Shown here: positions 1 to 8,300 of the stretch, in pieces
Layout of the letters: the number at the start of each line of letters is the position of its first letter
How positions within the stretch are numbered: the stretch's first letter is position 1
Source of the DNA: Baaleninema simplex PCC 7105
GTDB lineage: Bacteria; Cyanobacteriota; Cyanobacteriia; Cyanobacteriales; Geitlerinemataceae
Assembly: GCF_000332355.1 (NCBI RefSeq)
Contig: NZ_KB235960.1
Span: 210,626-262,688 of the forward strand
DNA length: 52,063 bases
Direction of reading: 5' to 3'
Notes under the pieces: model-generated
Seen by the model: only the letters and a program-made list of their open reading frames with translations
Told to the model about the DNA's origin: nothing
Database searches by the model: none
Position numbers and translations under genes: made by a program

Positions 1-71
1 GGGAAGGGGGGATAGGGGGCTAGGGGGGATGAGATTTTTTGAAACCCAGCTTATCGGAAACCGATGGAGTC

Positions 72-737
72 TCAAAACTGATAGCTGCGATCGCGTATCC
101 ACAAACTAACGGGAACGGCGCGAGCGCCATCGTCGATTTTAACTTCGACCACGAAGGCTTCGGGAGCTTCTTGCTGGATTTGTCGGATGGTGGCGTTGAT
201 TTCCTCGCGACGGTGTTCGGGCATATAGTACGTTTCGAGTCCGTAGGTAATTCGATCGCGACGGTATTGTCCCCGCAAAGCGATTTGCTCCCCAGAGAGG
301 GTTTCGGGGCGTTCCTCACTCACGCGCACGGGAACCCAAGGACGCGGCGGTTGCGATGGCGATGGCGACGTCGGTTGTGAAGGTAACGGTTCTGGAGGCT
401 CCAACACCACGTAAAAATCGTAAGAATCGCCCCATCGGTAATCTGCGAACACGCGATCGCCCCCCGGCAAGCTTTTCAAGGTTTCAAGTTGAGAAATGTC
501 GTAGCGCAGAGTTTGATAATACCCGCGCATGACATCGTAGGGATCGATCGGTGCCGTTTGCAGCACCACGCGCGTCCCATAAGCCATCGTATAGGCGTCG
601 CGGGCGGGAACGACCAGAATTAACAGCGTTTGCAGAGCTAGGGGAATCCCCAACCGCCACCAGGAAATCTTGGGCTTGGGCGGCGACGAGGGTTGAGATT
701 GCGTGTCGGGAACGACAGTTGAAGATTGAGGTTTCAC
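72..737 (-). CDS. GDYXXLXY-domain membrane-anchored protein
   Basis: This 221-residue protein has one N-terminal membrane segment (about residues 28-46, after a Ser/Pro-rich cytoplasmic stretch) and a soluble domain carrying RGYYQTLRY, the form of the GDYxxLxY signature that names the family (COG4929). The domain is presumably outside the membrane. The family's biochemical role is unknown. It starts at GTG, and that codon overlaps the stop of the upstream DUF2157 gene by 4 bases (GTGA), so the two are probably translationally coupled. This pairing of a GDYXXLXY protein with a DUF2157 membrane protein is common in bacteria and suggests a two-component membrane complex. A Pro/Ser-rich loop at about residues 115-135 is not conserved in the family as far as I know. 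The family call is firm. The function is not known. Confidence 0.85.
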   Translation of the reverse strand: MKPQSSTVVPDTQSQPSSPPKPKISWWRLGIPLALQTLLILVVPARDAYTMAYGTRVVLQTAPIDPYDVMRGYYQTLRYDISQLETLKSLPGGDRVFADYRWGDSYDFYVVLEPPEPLPSQPTSPSPSQPPRPWVPVRVSEERPETLSGEQIALRGQYRRDRITYGLETYYMPEHRREEINATIRQIQQEAPEAFVVEVKIDDGARAVPVSLWIRDRSYQF

Positions 738-2128
738 GAGGTTTTCTCCGGTAAGGTATCAGAACGAGACGCGTTGCGCTCGAGTTGCACGTTGCGCTCG
801 AACCACAGTCCGGCGGCGATGACGCCGAGTCCGCATCCCGCAAACACGAAGGATTTCAACAAAAGACCCGTATCGTACTCCAACATCCGCGTGACGATTC
901 CCACGACGAGCAGCACCATCCCGCCCCAAAAGGTGCGGCGACTAGCAAAGCCCAACCCGTCGCGAACGGCACTGATGGCGAGGAAAAACAGTAAAACGTT
1001 GAAGATTAATGGAGCGAGAACGGGCAGCGGTTTCAGGTGTAAATGAACGTACGTCGTTACGCCGCTGGCGAGGAGCATTAAGGCGACGATTCCCGTGTTG
1101 AGCGATCGCGCTTGGAACGGCTGAAAACGAGCGGGGCGATCGAACAGTCTCACCCACAACCACAGCGTCACGGCTGCGACGATTAAACTGTCGATGGCGA
1201 CGTGACGTCCCAACTCCGGTCGAAAGCCAACATCGGCGAGTTCGAAATAGATCCAGGTGTTGAACGACAGAACGTAGAAGGCGCTGGCTGTCGCGATAAC
1301 GGCGAGGCTACGGGCGATCGCATCGAAGGCGGGACTCTGCAACCGACGCGGGGGACGCACGCTGTAAGCCCACAACAACGCTGGTGGCAGAACGATCGCC
1401 GCTTCGATACCCCAACCGCCTAAAAACGCAATGTTGCTGAAGACCGCACCGGACACTAACACGCCCGTCAGTCCGAAAGCAATGTTGGAACGACAGCGAC
1501 AGGCGAGGGGAACCCACAACAGGAGCGCGAGGGTGGGAGTATGGAGAGCGGCGAAATGCCACAGGTTAAAGTCTCTGGCCTCTGCCGCGTCGAAGATACC
1601 GGGAACGTAAGCAATACTGAGTAGTAAGGAGGAGAGAATCGCTAAAGCGGGCAAGGACAAACTGGCCGCCATCAGCCACACCCCGAAGCTCCAAGCAAAG
1701 AAGAGTTGGTACAGCGGCCCGCTTTGGTGGAACATTTGGGACACTAAGGCTAAGTTTGCCCCCAGAACCAATCCCCCGAAGAGCAGCAAGGCCGCACCGA
1801 GTTTGTGGGTTCCACCGCGATCGCGCGATCGCCACAGGTAAAACCCCACGGCGTTGATGACGACGAACAGCGTTAATAAGAGTGTCAGCTTGACCTCGCG
1901 CGACCATACCATCCAGTTGGCGGCGACGAAGCTGATAACCCCCAAACCCAGGAGGATGCCACCCAAACCGATGAGGATCGTCGTGAAGCGACTGCGAGCT
2001 TCTGATTCGAGTTCTGAAAACCGATAGCGATCGGACAGCTTACCGTATAGTTCGGCGTCGATCGTCCCGTCTTTCCACCACTGCTCGGCTTCTTGGCGCA
2101 GTTGGCGGCGAAATTTTTCCGAAGTCAC
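734..2128 (-). CDS. DUF2157 multi-pass membrane protein
   Basis: A 464-residue protein with a soluble N-terminus (about residues 1-45) typical of DUF2157, with the pattern QWWKDGTIDAELYGKL, followed by about 12 hydrophobic segments. It is an integral membrane protein of unknown function. The GTG start is preceded by a good Shine-Dalgarno (GGGGGAG on the minus strand, about 9 bases upstream). It is the first gene of a two-gene operon with the GDYXXLXY gene, and their stop and start codons overlap. DUF2157 proteins in other bacteria usually carry a GDYXXLXY partner next door, or fused at the C-terminus (DUF4401), so the two products likely act together in the cytoplasmic or thylakoid membrane. 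Nothing in the sequence shows a substrate. Confidence 0.85.
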   Translation of the reverse strand: MTSEKFRRQLRQEAEQWWKDGTIDAELYGKLSDRYRFSELESEARSRFTTILIGLGGILLGLGVISFVAANWMVWSREVKLTLLLTLFVVINAVGFYLWRSRDRGGTHKLGAALLLFGGLVLGANLALVSQMFHQSGPLYQLFFAWSFGVWLMAASLSLPALAILSSLLLSIAYVPGIFDAAEARDFNLWHFAALHTPTLALLLWVPLACRCRSNIAFGLTGVLVSGAVFSNIAFLGGWGIEAAIVLPPALLWAYSVRPPRRLQSPAFDAIARSLAVIATASAFYVLSFNTWIYFELADVGFRPELGRHVAIDSLIVAAVTLWLWVRLFDRPARFQPFQARSLNTGIVALMLLASGVTTYVHLHLKPLPVLAPLIFNVLLFFLAISAVRDGLGFASRRTFWGGMVLLVVGIVTRMLEYDTGLLLKSFVFAGCGLGVIAAGLWFERNVQLERNASRSDTLPEKTS

Positions 2129-2257
2129 GGGATGCTAACTCCCCCATCTACGATTTGTTTTTACCATAGCGGCGCGATCGTCAGTGCGTCAGAAGAGAGT
2201 AGACATTTCGTCCGCTGGTTCTCAGATGGGGTGATGAGAAGATGATGAGATGAGAAA

Positions 2258-2518
2258 TCGTAGGGTGCTGTGACGCGGGCGCCAAAAGGTGGCCGAAATC
2301 CGGTTAATGGGATATCACCGCGTCACGCACCGCTTTTACAGTCAACAGCGAGCAGTTATCGTAGGGTGCTGTGACGCGGGCGCCAAAAGGTGGCCGAAAT
2401 CCGGTTAATGGGATATCACCGCGTCACGCACCGCTTTTACAGTCAACTGTGACGCGGGCGCCAAAAGGTGGCCGAAATCCGGTTAATGGGATATCACCGC
2501 GTCACGCACCGCTTTTAC
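2258..2518. repeat. Three tandem copies of a 71-bp palindromic intergenic repeat
   Basis: The same 71-bp core occurs at 2269-2339, 2370-2440 and 2448-2518 with no differences that I can see. Each unit begins GTGACGCGG and ends near CCGCGTCAC, so each can fold into a hairpin. In copies 1 and 2 the preceding GGTGC extends the stem to pair with GCACC. The 442-base gap between the DUF2157 and ndhM genes holds these repeats and purine-rich low-complexity sequence but no credible gene. Resembles the TAGGGTGC/GCACC-type dispersed repeats common in filamentous cyanobacteria. Confidence 0.9.
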
Positions 2519-2570
2519 TCTACACTCTTAACTCTTCCCTGAAAGAGGCGCACCGCCCCCACAGGAACTC

Positions 2571-2927
2571 TTAAGCTCCCAAGAGTTTGTTTTCGTTTTC
2601 GTCCACGCGGGGCAAACCGTAACTGTAGTTGTTAACGCGGTTGTTGAGGTTGTAGCTGACTTGACCCTTAAAGAGCATCGATCGCACGAAATGCTCTAAA
2701 TCCGAGCCGATGCGTCGGAGGTTGTATTCAGTTAACTCTTCGCCGTCGTAGGACGCCACGAGTTCCTCAAACTTCTTGTAAACGGCGTTTAACGCCTCGT
2801 CGTTCCAGACCAGTTCGTTATCAGGATCGACATCGAGGGTTAAAACGTTATTGTTCGTAACCAAGTCTTTTTCTTCAACTTCGGCGGTGAAAATACGAAT
2901 GTGGCGTGTTGTCGATTTGAGAAACAT
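2571..2927 (-). CDS. ndhM: NAD(P)H-quinone oxidoreductase subunit M (NdhM)
   Basis: 118 residues when started at the ATG at 2927, where the sequence MFLKSTTRHIRIFTAEV matches the usual NdhM N-terminus. A longer reading to 3056 adds 43 unrelated residues. Family landmarks are the LTLDVDPDNE stretch, YNLRRIGSDLEHFVRS and the C-terminal NYSYGLPRV. NdhM is a small cyanobacteria/plastid-specific subunit of the thylakoid NDH-1 complex (photosynthetic complex I), in the ferredoxin-binding peripheral arm. NDH-1 drives respiratory and cyclic electron flow and CO2 uptake. It stands alone, with palindromic repeats downstream and repeat-rich DNA upstream, as is usual for cyanobacterial ndhM. Length and sequence are normal. 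Confidence 0.95.
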   Translation of the reverse strand: MFLKSTTRHIRIFTAEVEEKDLVTNNNVLTLDVDPDNELVWNDEALNAVYKKFEELVASYDGEELTEYNLRRIGSDLEHFVRSMLFKGQVSYNLNNRVNNYSYGLPRVDENENKLLGA

Positions 2928-3117
2928 AGCTAAAAATTTAAGTCTCCGAAACAAACAGATAGGCGATCGATCGGGCCGGTGCGAGAACAGAGGGTTCGGG
3001 CAAACGGCACTCTCAACTTCATCATTATTGTAAAGCTGCGTTACATATTGGCTCAACCGCTGTCGGGTTCGCTGTCGCCGACCCTAACTTCATGCGATCG
3101 CGCCCCAAAGCGTCTAT

Positions 3118-3178
3118 CAAGATCCGTCGCAGTACTCCGCCTATACCGCGAAGCGGTTAGGGGGTGGTGAAGCGGCGG
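3118..3178 (+). repeat. Dispersed repeat, copy 1 (partner at 50102-50160)
   Basis: About 60 bp shared with 50102-50160: both begin CAAGATCCGTCGCAGT and include GGGGTGGTGAAGCG. The middle differs. Here it can form a short hairpin (CCGCGAAGCGG), whereas the other copy has an unrelated GAGGGCTTG stretch. Both copies lie next to IS200/IS605-type sequence, so the repeat may mark an old element edge. Confidence 0.65.
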
Positions 3179-3304
3179 TGAGTTGAGGTGCGTCCCCTGA
3201 ACAATGCGATAGCGAGAGAAGGGGATAGCGCCGAAACGAGCAATCAAATATAATTGATAAGGTGGTAACACGCTGAAAACATACGGATAGCTCATCCAGT
3301 AGGC

Positions 3305-3596
3305 AGCCCAGAAGTAACGGTTAAGACACTGGCAACACGGACATCTCACGGTGGCGAACTCGGTTCGCCACCCGTGTCCTCCTGTATAGAGCATAAAGCC
3401 CAAAACCAAAAATCAGATCCGTCCGGCTTGGGGGCACCAAGTGGACGTAAAACAAAAAGCCTGTGGAATCGTTCTGGCGGGGACTTGAAGTTATCTGAGT
3501 TCAAGTCTAGTCAAGAGGTTGAGAAGCAGGAAATCCTTGGTGTGAACCAGGGAATCTCCCTGCATACCCGATAGGGTTGCTGGGAGAGGATGTCAA
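3305..3596 (+). mobile_element. Degenerate 3' end of an IS200/IS605-type (tnpB) element
   Basis: No intact gene lies in 2928-3644. This part contains a 45-bp palindromic insert (3337-3381) that also sits in the C-terminal region of the tnpB at 8301-9572, followed by sequence resembling the non-coding right end of cyanobacterial IS605-type elements, ending in GGGAGAGGATGTCAA like the GGGAGGATGTCAA ends of the other copies in this window. In IS605 elements this zone encodes the omegaRNA scaffold that guides TnpB. Here it is a relic with no nuclease gene attached. The left boundary is a guess. Confidence 0.45.
3337..3381 (+). repeat. 45-bp palindromic insertion element
   Basis: Core hairpin GGTGGCGAAC-TCG-GTTCGCCACC (10-bp perfect stem, 3-base loop), with outer GGACA/TGTCC able to extend the stem. 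The same 45-bp unit lies at 8428-8472 in inverse orientation inside tnpB. The loop triplet is inverted between the two copies. Confidence 0.85.
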
Positions 3597-3644
3597 CCTT
3601 GTAACTGAAGTGAGTCACTGAGCTAGAGTACTGAGGAAGTCGGT

Positions 3645-4517
3645 GTGAAAGATCCGTTCGTTCGGCAGTCTCATCGAGTCGACCCGGCCGATAACATCGT
3701 CCAACAAGCCCGCCAAGGTAGTATTGCAGCGATCGTACAGGTTCTCAACGACAACCTGACGGAGTCTGGCCTGCGAACGCGGGCGGTGTTTGCGGATGGA
3801 TGGCTACAGCTCTTATGCGAATCTCCGAACGCCGATCGCATCGAACCAGAGGAGGTCGTCGAACAAGTTCGCACTCTCCTCGAAGAAATTTCACCGCGCA
3901 ACATTCGCCGAGTCAACCTCAATTGTCGCATCGCGCGGGAAGAACAACTGCTCTGGCTCGAGGAGATCGAACGCGACCCGGAAAAACAGCTATTGTGGTC
4001 GCAACAGCTCGTGTTACGCCGACCGAATCCGATCGCACAGCTTGTTGACAGTCTGAAATCGACTCGAGGACGCCGAAAAGTAGCGCTTCCGAAAAAGCTT
4101 CCCGTTTCGATGCCGACGCGACCGCGCGATCGCCTGCAACAAGGCTTGATTTTTGGCTTCGTGGTGAGCTTGCTCCTCGTGTTCGGGTTGAACTGGCTGT
4201 ACCAGCGGACGCGATCGACCGCCTCAGATCCTCCCGAAACGACTTCCCCAACGCCTACACCATCGCCAACAGTTCCCGCACCGCCCGATCCGTTTACGCA
4301 AGCGGTTCGTCTGGCCGAGCAAGCTTCGATCGACGGTCAAACGGCGGCGACTCGGGCTGAATGGCTCGATTTGGCGGCGAAATGGCAACGAGCGGCGGAT
4401 TTGATGGCGCAGGTTCCCTCAGACGACCCTCGCTATACGACGGCGGCCGATCGCGTTGAAGTGTACCGCCAAAACAGTCGCGTGGCTCAACAACAGGCCG
4501 AGCAAACCCCCCAGTAA
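3645..4517 (+). CDS. Conserved cyanobacterial-type single-pass membrane protein, function unknown
   Basis: 290 residues, GTG start with a close ribosome site (GAGGAAG, about 5 bases upstream). Three parts are visible: an N-terminal soluble alpha/beta region (about residues 1-125, including a helical WLEEIERDPEKQLLWSQQ stretch), one transmembrane helix at about 167-185 (LIFGFVVSLLLVFGLNWLY), and, after a Thr/Pro linker, an Ala-rich helical tail (about 220-285) that looks like a TPR-like hairpin. I do not recognise the family. The organisation suggests a cytoplasmic domain anchored in the membrane with an exported helical tail, or the reverse. It converges on the TPR gene at 4583, with only 65 bases between the two stops. 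Coding bias and HIP1 use are like the core genome. Confidence 0.75.
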   Translation: MKDPFVRQSHRVDPADNIVQQARQGSIAAIVQVLNDNLTESGLRTRAVFADGWLQLLCESPNADRIEPEEVVEQVRTLLEEISPRNIRRVNLNCRIAREEQLLWLEEIERDPEKQLLWSQQLVLRRPNPIAQLVDSLKSTRGRRKVALPKKLPVSMPTRPRDRLQQGLIFGFVVSLLLVFGLNWLYQRTRSTASDPPETTSPTPTPSPTVPAPPDPFTQAVRLAEQASIDGQTAATRAEWLDLAAKWQRAADLMAQVPSDDPRYTTAADRVEVYRQNSRVAQQQAEQTPQ

Positions 4518-4582
4518 GCTCGCGATCGAGATTTTACGGGAAAATACTATTGACTTTTTTGTCGTTCTGTGGTAAAAGAGCG

Positions 4583-6175
4583 CTACATCGCCCGTTTGTT
4601 CGCTTCGATCGCCTCGCTGTAGCGACCGAGTTTCTCCAAGGCGATGCCTTTATGAATCCAGGCATCTTTCGCCGACGGTTGCAGTTCCAACACTTTATCC
4701 CAACCGGCGTTGGCATCTTCCCACCGTTGCAGTTGTTGCAGCGCTAAGGTGCGCGTCCACAGCAGCAGCAAATCGTTCGGATATTTTTCCAAGCCGCGAT
4801 CGCAACTGGTCACGGTCTCGTCGAACTGCCCCAACTCCCGTAAAATACGGCTGCGTTGCTGCCAAACCTTGAGGCGATCGGCGTCGGCGTCGAGGGCGCG
4901 ATCGAGGAATTTCAACGCGGCGTGAAGGTTTCCCCCATCGTACTGCTGGAGGGCTTGGCGATATAACGTATCGACTCGCTCGGGATCGTCGGCCGCCGCT
5001 GGGGTTTCCGATTCCTTCGCCTTCGTCGGTTCGGCTGGAGGGGCGTCGGTTGCGGCCGCATCCAACCCGAGGGCGCGATTGTTGGCTTCGATCGCCTCTT
5101 CGTAACGGCCTAACTTTTGCAGGGCGACTCCCTTATTAATCCACGCATCGCGGAAATAGGGATCGAGTTCGAGGGCTTTGTCCCAACTTTCAACCGCTTC
5201 GTCCCATCGTTCCATCGCCCCGAAGGCCACGCCGCGACGGAACCAAATTTGAGCGTCGTTGCGATCGAGATCGAGCGCCTTATCCCAGACGGCCAGCGCC
5301 TCCTCCCAACGTCCTAAATCCAATCCCAACGCCACACCTTTGTTAATCCACGTTTGAATATCTTTCGGATTGAGTTCTAAAGCTTTATCCCAACTGGCGA
5401 GGGCGGCTTCGAGCTGTTTTAGCTCCTGTTGCAGATCTCCCAAATGTCCCCAAACATCGGCATTTTCCGGATCGAGCGCCGCTGCCTTTTCGTAGGCGGC
5501 CAGGGCTTCGGACGAGCGTTTGAGTTCGGCCAGAGCGTCGCCGCGACCGATCCAGGCGCGAATCAGGTTGTTATCTAACGCCAACGCGCGATCGAAGGCC
5601 AGCAAAGCAGCATCGAAGCGATCGCCTTTTAACTGCTCTTTTCCACGAGAGATCCAGCGGCGAGCTTCCTCGTCCGGAGATTCTCCCCGCGTGGCGGGTG
5701 TAGGGGAAGGCGTCGTCACTCGAGGGTCTGGGGAAACCTCCTCCGAGCGATCGGAGCGTTCGGGTTCGGCGGGACGAGACCGTTCGGGTTCGCTGGAACG
5801 AGCGAGCAACTGGTGTCCGATGTTTCCCGCCAACAACGCGACGGGTCGAGAACTGCGATCGCTCAACTGCACCATCCGACGCCCCAACTCCACTTGAGGC
5901 GTTTCGTCCTGAGTCCGAGCGTTTCCGAACTGGCGCAACCACGCCATCCAGCGATCTTCCGACGCGCGATCGGCCAGCGCGTCAAAGAAGCGATCGATCT
6001 TCACCCGATCCCATCCTTGACTGACACCGTCGAGAAGCTGCAAGAAATAAAACTCGCATTCCGCATCGCTCAAAGGCGTTTGACCGAGGGCGTCGCGGTC
6101 TGCCTGTTGGGGAGCGCTTCCCCCGAACAGCCGCCGAAAAAAGTTCGCTATCGCCTGTACGATCCGCCTAAGCAT
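4583..6175 (-). CDS. Tetratricopeptide-repeat (TPR) protein
   Basis: 530 residues. The N-terminus (1-130) starts with a basic amphipathic helix and a conserved non-TPR helical domain. A charged Ser/Pro/Glu linker (about 130-170) follows. Then come two TPR arrays, about six repeats at 172-378 and four at 405-530, separated by an Ala/Pro/Glu linker. Typical repeat signatures are AWINKGVALQKLGRYEEAI and WDKALELDP. TPR arrays bind partner proteins, and no enzymatic domain is seen. The repeats at about 205-375 resemble each other strongly, which points to growth by tandem duplication. No signal peptide, so probably cytoplasmic. Its partner cannot be inferred from the neighbours (a membrane protein converging on it and acetolactate synthase behind it). 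Confidence 0.85.
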   Translation of the reverse strand: MLRRIVQAIANFFRRLFGGSAPQQADRDALGQTPLSDAECEFYFLQLLDGVSQGWDRVKIDRFFDALADRASEDRWMAWLRQFGNARTQDETPQVELGRRMVQLSDRSSRPVALLAGNIGHQLLARSSEPERSRPAEPERSDRSEEVSPDPRVTTPSPTPATRGESPDEEARRWISRGKEQLKGDRFDAALLAFDRALALDNNLIRAWIGRGDALAELKRSSEALAAYEKAAALDPENADVWGHLGDLQQELKQLEAALASWDKALELNPKDIQTWINKGVALGLDLGRWEEALAVWDKALDLDRNDAQIWFRRGVAFGAMERWDEAVESWDKALELDPYFRDAWINKGVALQKLGRYEEAIEANNRALGLDAAATDAPPAEPTKAKESETPAAADDPERVDTLYRQALQQYDGGNLHAALKFLDRALDADADRLKVWQQRSRILRELGQFDETVTSCDRGLEKYPNDLLLLWTRTLALQQLQRWEDANAGWDKVLELQPSAKDAWIHKGIALEKLGRYSEAIEANKRAM

Positions 6176-6334
6176 TCGCCGTCCCTATCCTTATAATTCG
6201 ACAAATTCGACGTTTTCGATTGTACGTCTTCCGCTCTCTGTTGTGGACGCACCCTTAGAGAATGGGAGGGAGACAAGGGAGACAAGGAAGATACACCTCA
6301 TCACCTCATCTCCCCATCACCTCTCATCTCCCCA

Positions 6335-8170
6335 TCACAACTTCGTACCGCATTCAGGACAGAAGTGGTTAGTCGAAGCGTTTTTCGCGCCGCAGTGGGG
6401 GCAGTACATCAACTCGACCGCTCGATCGAGAAATGTTCGTTCGGGCAATCCCAACATTTGCGAGTTGCTCTTACCCGGTGCCACCATCGGATAGCAGTTT
6501 TCCGTTTTGTGAACGCGAACGTCGAGAACCACCGGGCCGTCGTGAGCCAGCATTTCCGCGATCGCGCCTTCGAGTTCGTCGCGATGCTCGATCGCGATGC
6601 CCTTGAGACCGTAGGCACGGCACAGCAACTCGATATCGGGCATTCCCACTTCCAAATTAGAAGACGAATAGCGCTCTTCATAGAAAGTTTGCTGCCACTG
6701 ACGCACCATGCCCTGCCAACCGTTGTTGATAATTACGGTCTTCACGTTAATACCGTATTGAGCGATGGTACCGAGTTCTTGCAAGTTCATTTGGAAGCTG
6801 CCGTCACCGCTAATGCAAATGACTTCACGATCGGGTAAGGCCACCTTCGCGCCCATCGCAGCCGGAACGCCGTATCCCATCGTCCCCAACCCCGCGCTGG
6901 AAATCCACTGACGGGGACCGTTTTTCAGGAACTGCGCCGCCCACATTTGATGTTGTCCCACGTCAGTCGTGTAGTAGGCATCCGATGCTTGACGGGCGAG
7001 TTCGACGATAACCTCTTGCGGGGCGAGAATGTCGTCGTAACGAGGCACGGTCAGGGGATAATCGGAGCGCCATCGGTCGATGCGATCGCGCCAGGCTTGA
7101 GTTTGACTGGGATCGCTGGCCACGCCCAACTCTTTGAGGCGGCGCAACACATCCAGCAGCACTTGGCGCACGTCTCCGACGATCGGCACGTTGGGGGCGC
7201 GGTTTTTACCCACTTCGGCCGGGTCGATGTCGATGTGAACGACTTTGGCGCGAGAGGCGAACTCGTCGAGTTTTCCGGTGACGCGATCGTCGAAGCGAGC
7301 GCCGATGGCCAGCAACAAGTCGCACTCGCTCACGGCAAAGTTCGCGTAAGCCGTGCCGTGCATTCCCAACATTCCCACAGACAAGGGGTGCTGTTCGTCA
7401 AAGGCTCCTTTCCCCATTAACGTCGTGGTGACGGGAATTTGGAAATATTCGGCCAGTTCCAACAGTTCGGCGTGGGCCCCGGCTGCGATCGCGCCACCGC
7501 CAACGTACATCAAGGGGCGTTCGGCATTGCGAATCAGGGCGATCGCCTGTTCGATCTGACGGGGGTTGCCCTTGACGGTGGGGCGATATCCCGGCAGCTT
7601 CAACGAACCGGGTTCGATGGGAACGTAATCGCACTCGGCCAGTCCCACGTCTTTCGGCACGTCGATCAACACCGGCCCGGGGCGACCCGTACTGGCGATG
7701 TGGAAGGCTTCGGCCACGATCCGCGCCATATCAGCCGGATCGCGCACCACGTAAGAATGTTTGACGACGGGCAGCGTAATGCCAAAAATATCAGTTTCTT
7801 GGAAGGCATCGGTGCCGATGGCGTTGCGCGGCACTTGTCCGGTGACGACCACCATTGGAATCGAGTCCATGTGGGCGGTAGCAATCCCCGTCACCAGGTT
7901 GGTCGCACCCGGCCCCGAGGTTCCGAAGCAGACCCCCACTTGACCCGTGGCGCGGGCGTAACCGTCGGCGGCGTGGGCAGCGCCTTGTTCGTGGCGCACC
8001 AGGATATGCTGTATGTCTCCTGCCGCTTCAAAGCGGTAGAGTTCGTCGTAGATGGGAAGGATCGCACCACCGGGATAACCGAAAATATGTCGAACGCCGT
8101 GGCGCTTTAAACTATCAATTAAGGCATACGCGCCCGTGACGCGCTTGACAGCCACTCTTTGCAATTGCAC
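6335..8170 (-). CDS. ilvB: Acetolactate synthase large (catalytic) subunit with C-terminal zinc ribbon
   Basis: Makes 2-acetolactate or 2-aceto-2-hydroxybutyrate from pyruvate, the first common step of valine, leucine and isoleucine synthesis. It is thiamine-diphosphate and FAD dependent, and the small regulatory subunit is not in this window. Landmarks: [15 protein letters not shown] near the N-terminus, the catalytic Glu in [14 protein letters not shown], the central FAD domain, and the ThDP/Mg motif GDGSFQMN with downstream [13 protein letters not shown] choose the GTG at 8170 (611 residues; GAGAGG ribosome site) because VQLQRV...[10 protein letters not shown] fits the family start. An upstream TTG at 8212 would add 14 residues. 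Unusual: the last 24 residues form CxxC-x8-CxxC (CPHC...CPEC), a zinc-ribbon tail beyond the usual end of the enzyme. Confidence 0.93.
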   Translation of the reverse strand: MQLQRVAVKRVTGAYALIDSLKRHGVRHIFGYPGGAILPIYDELYRFEAAGDIQHILVRHEQGAAHAADGYARATGQVGVCFGTSGPGATNLVTGIATAHMDSIPMVVVTGQVPRNAIGTDAFQETDIFGITLPVVKHSYVVRDPADMARIVAEAFHIASTGRPGPVLIDVPKDVGLAECDYVPIEPGSLKLPGYRPTVKGNPRQIEQAIALIRNAERPLMYVGGGAIAAGAHAELLELAEYFQIPVTTTLMGKGAFDEQHPLSVGMLGMHGTAYANFAVSECDLLLAIGARFDDRVTGKLDEFASRAKVVHIDIDPAEVGKNRAPNVPIVGDVRQVLLDVLRRLKELGVASDPSQTQAWRDRIDRWRSDYPLTVPRYDDILAPQEVIVELARQASDAYYTTDVGQHQMWAAQFLKNGPRQWISSAGLGTMGYGVPAAMGAKVALPDREVICISGDGSFQMNLQELGTIAQYGINVKTVIINNGWQGMVRQWQQTFYEERYSSSNLEVGMPDIELLCRAYGLKGIAIEHRDELEGAIAEMLAHDGPVVLDVRVHKTENCYPMVAPGKSNSQMLGLPERTFLDRAVELMYCPHCGAKNASTNHFCPECGTKL

Positions 8171-8300
8171 GACAGGAACCTCTCGAAATACTCGAAAAAC
8201 GGATGAATACAATAACAGTTTATTGACATCCTCCCGGCGCTAACGCTTCACGTATAGCGCGGGATTCCTAAACCGTTCGGCTGACGCTCACGGCGAAGCC

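Noticed and set aside
3053-3409. 118-codon open frame on the minus strand
   Set aside because: Composed of the dispersed repeat, the 45-bp palindrome and IS relic read backwards.
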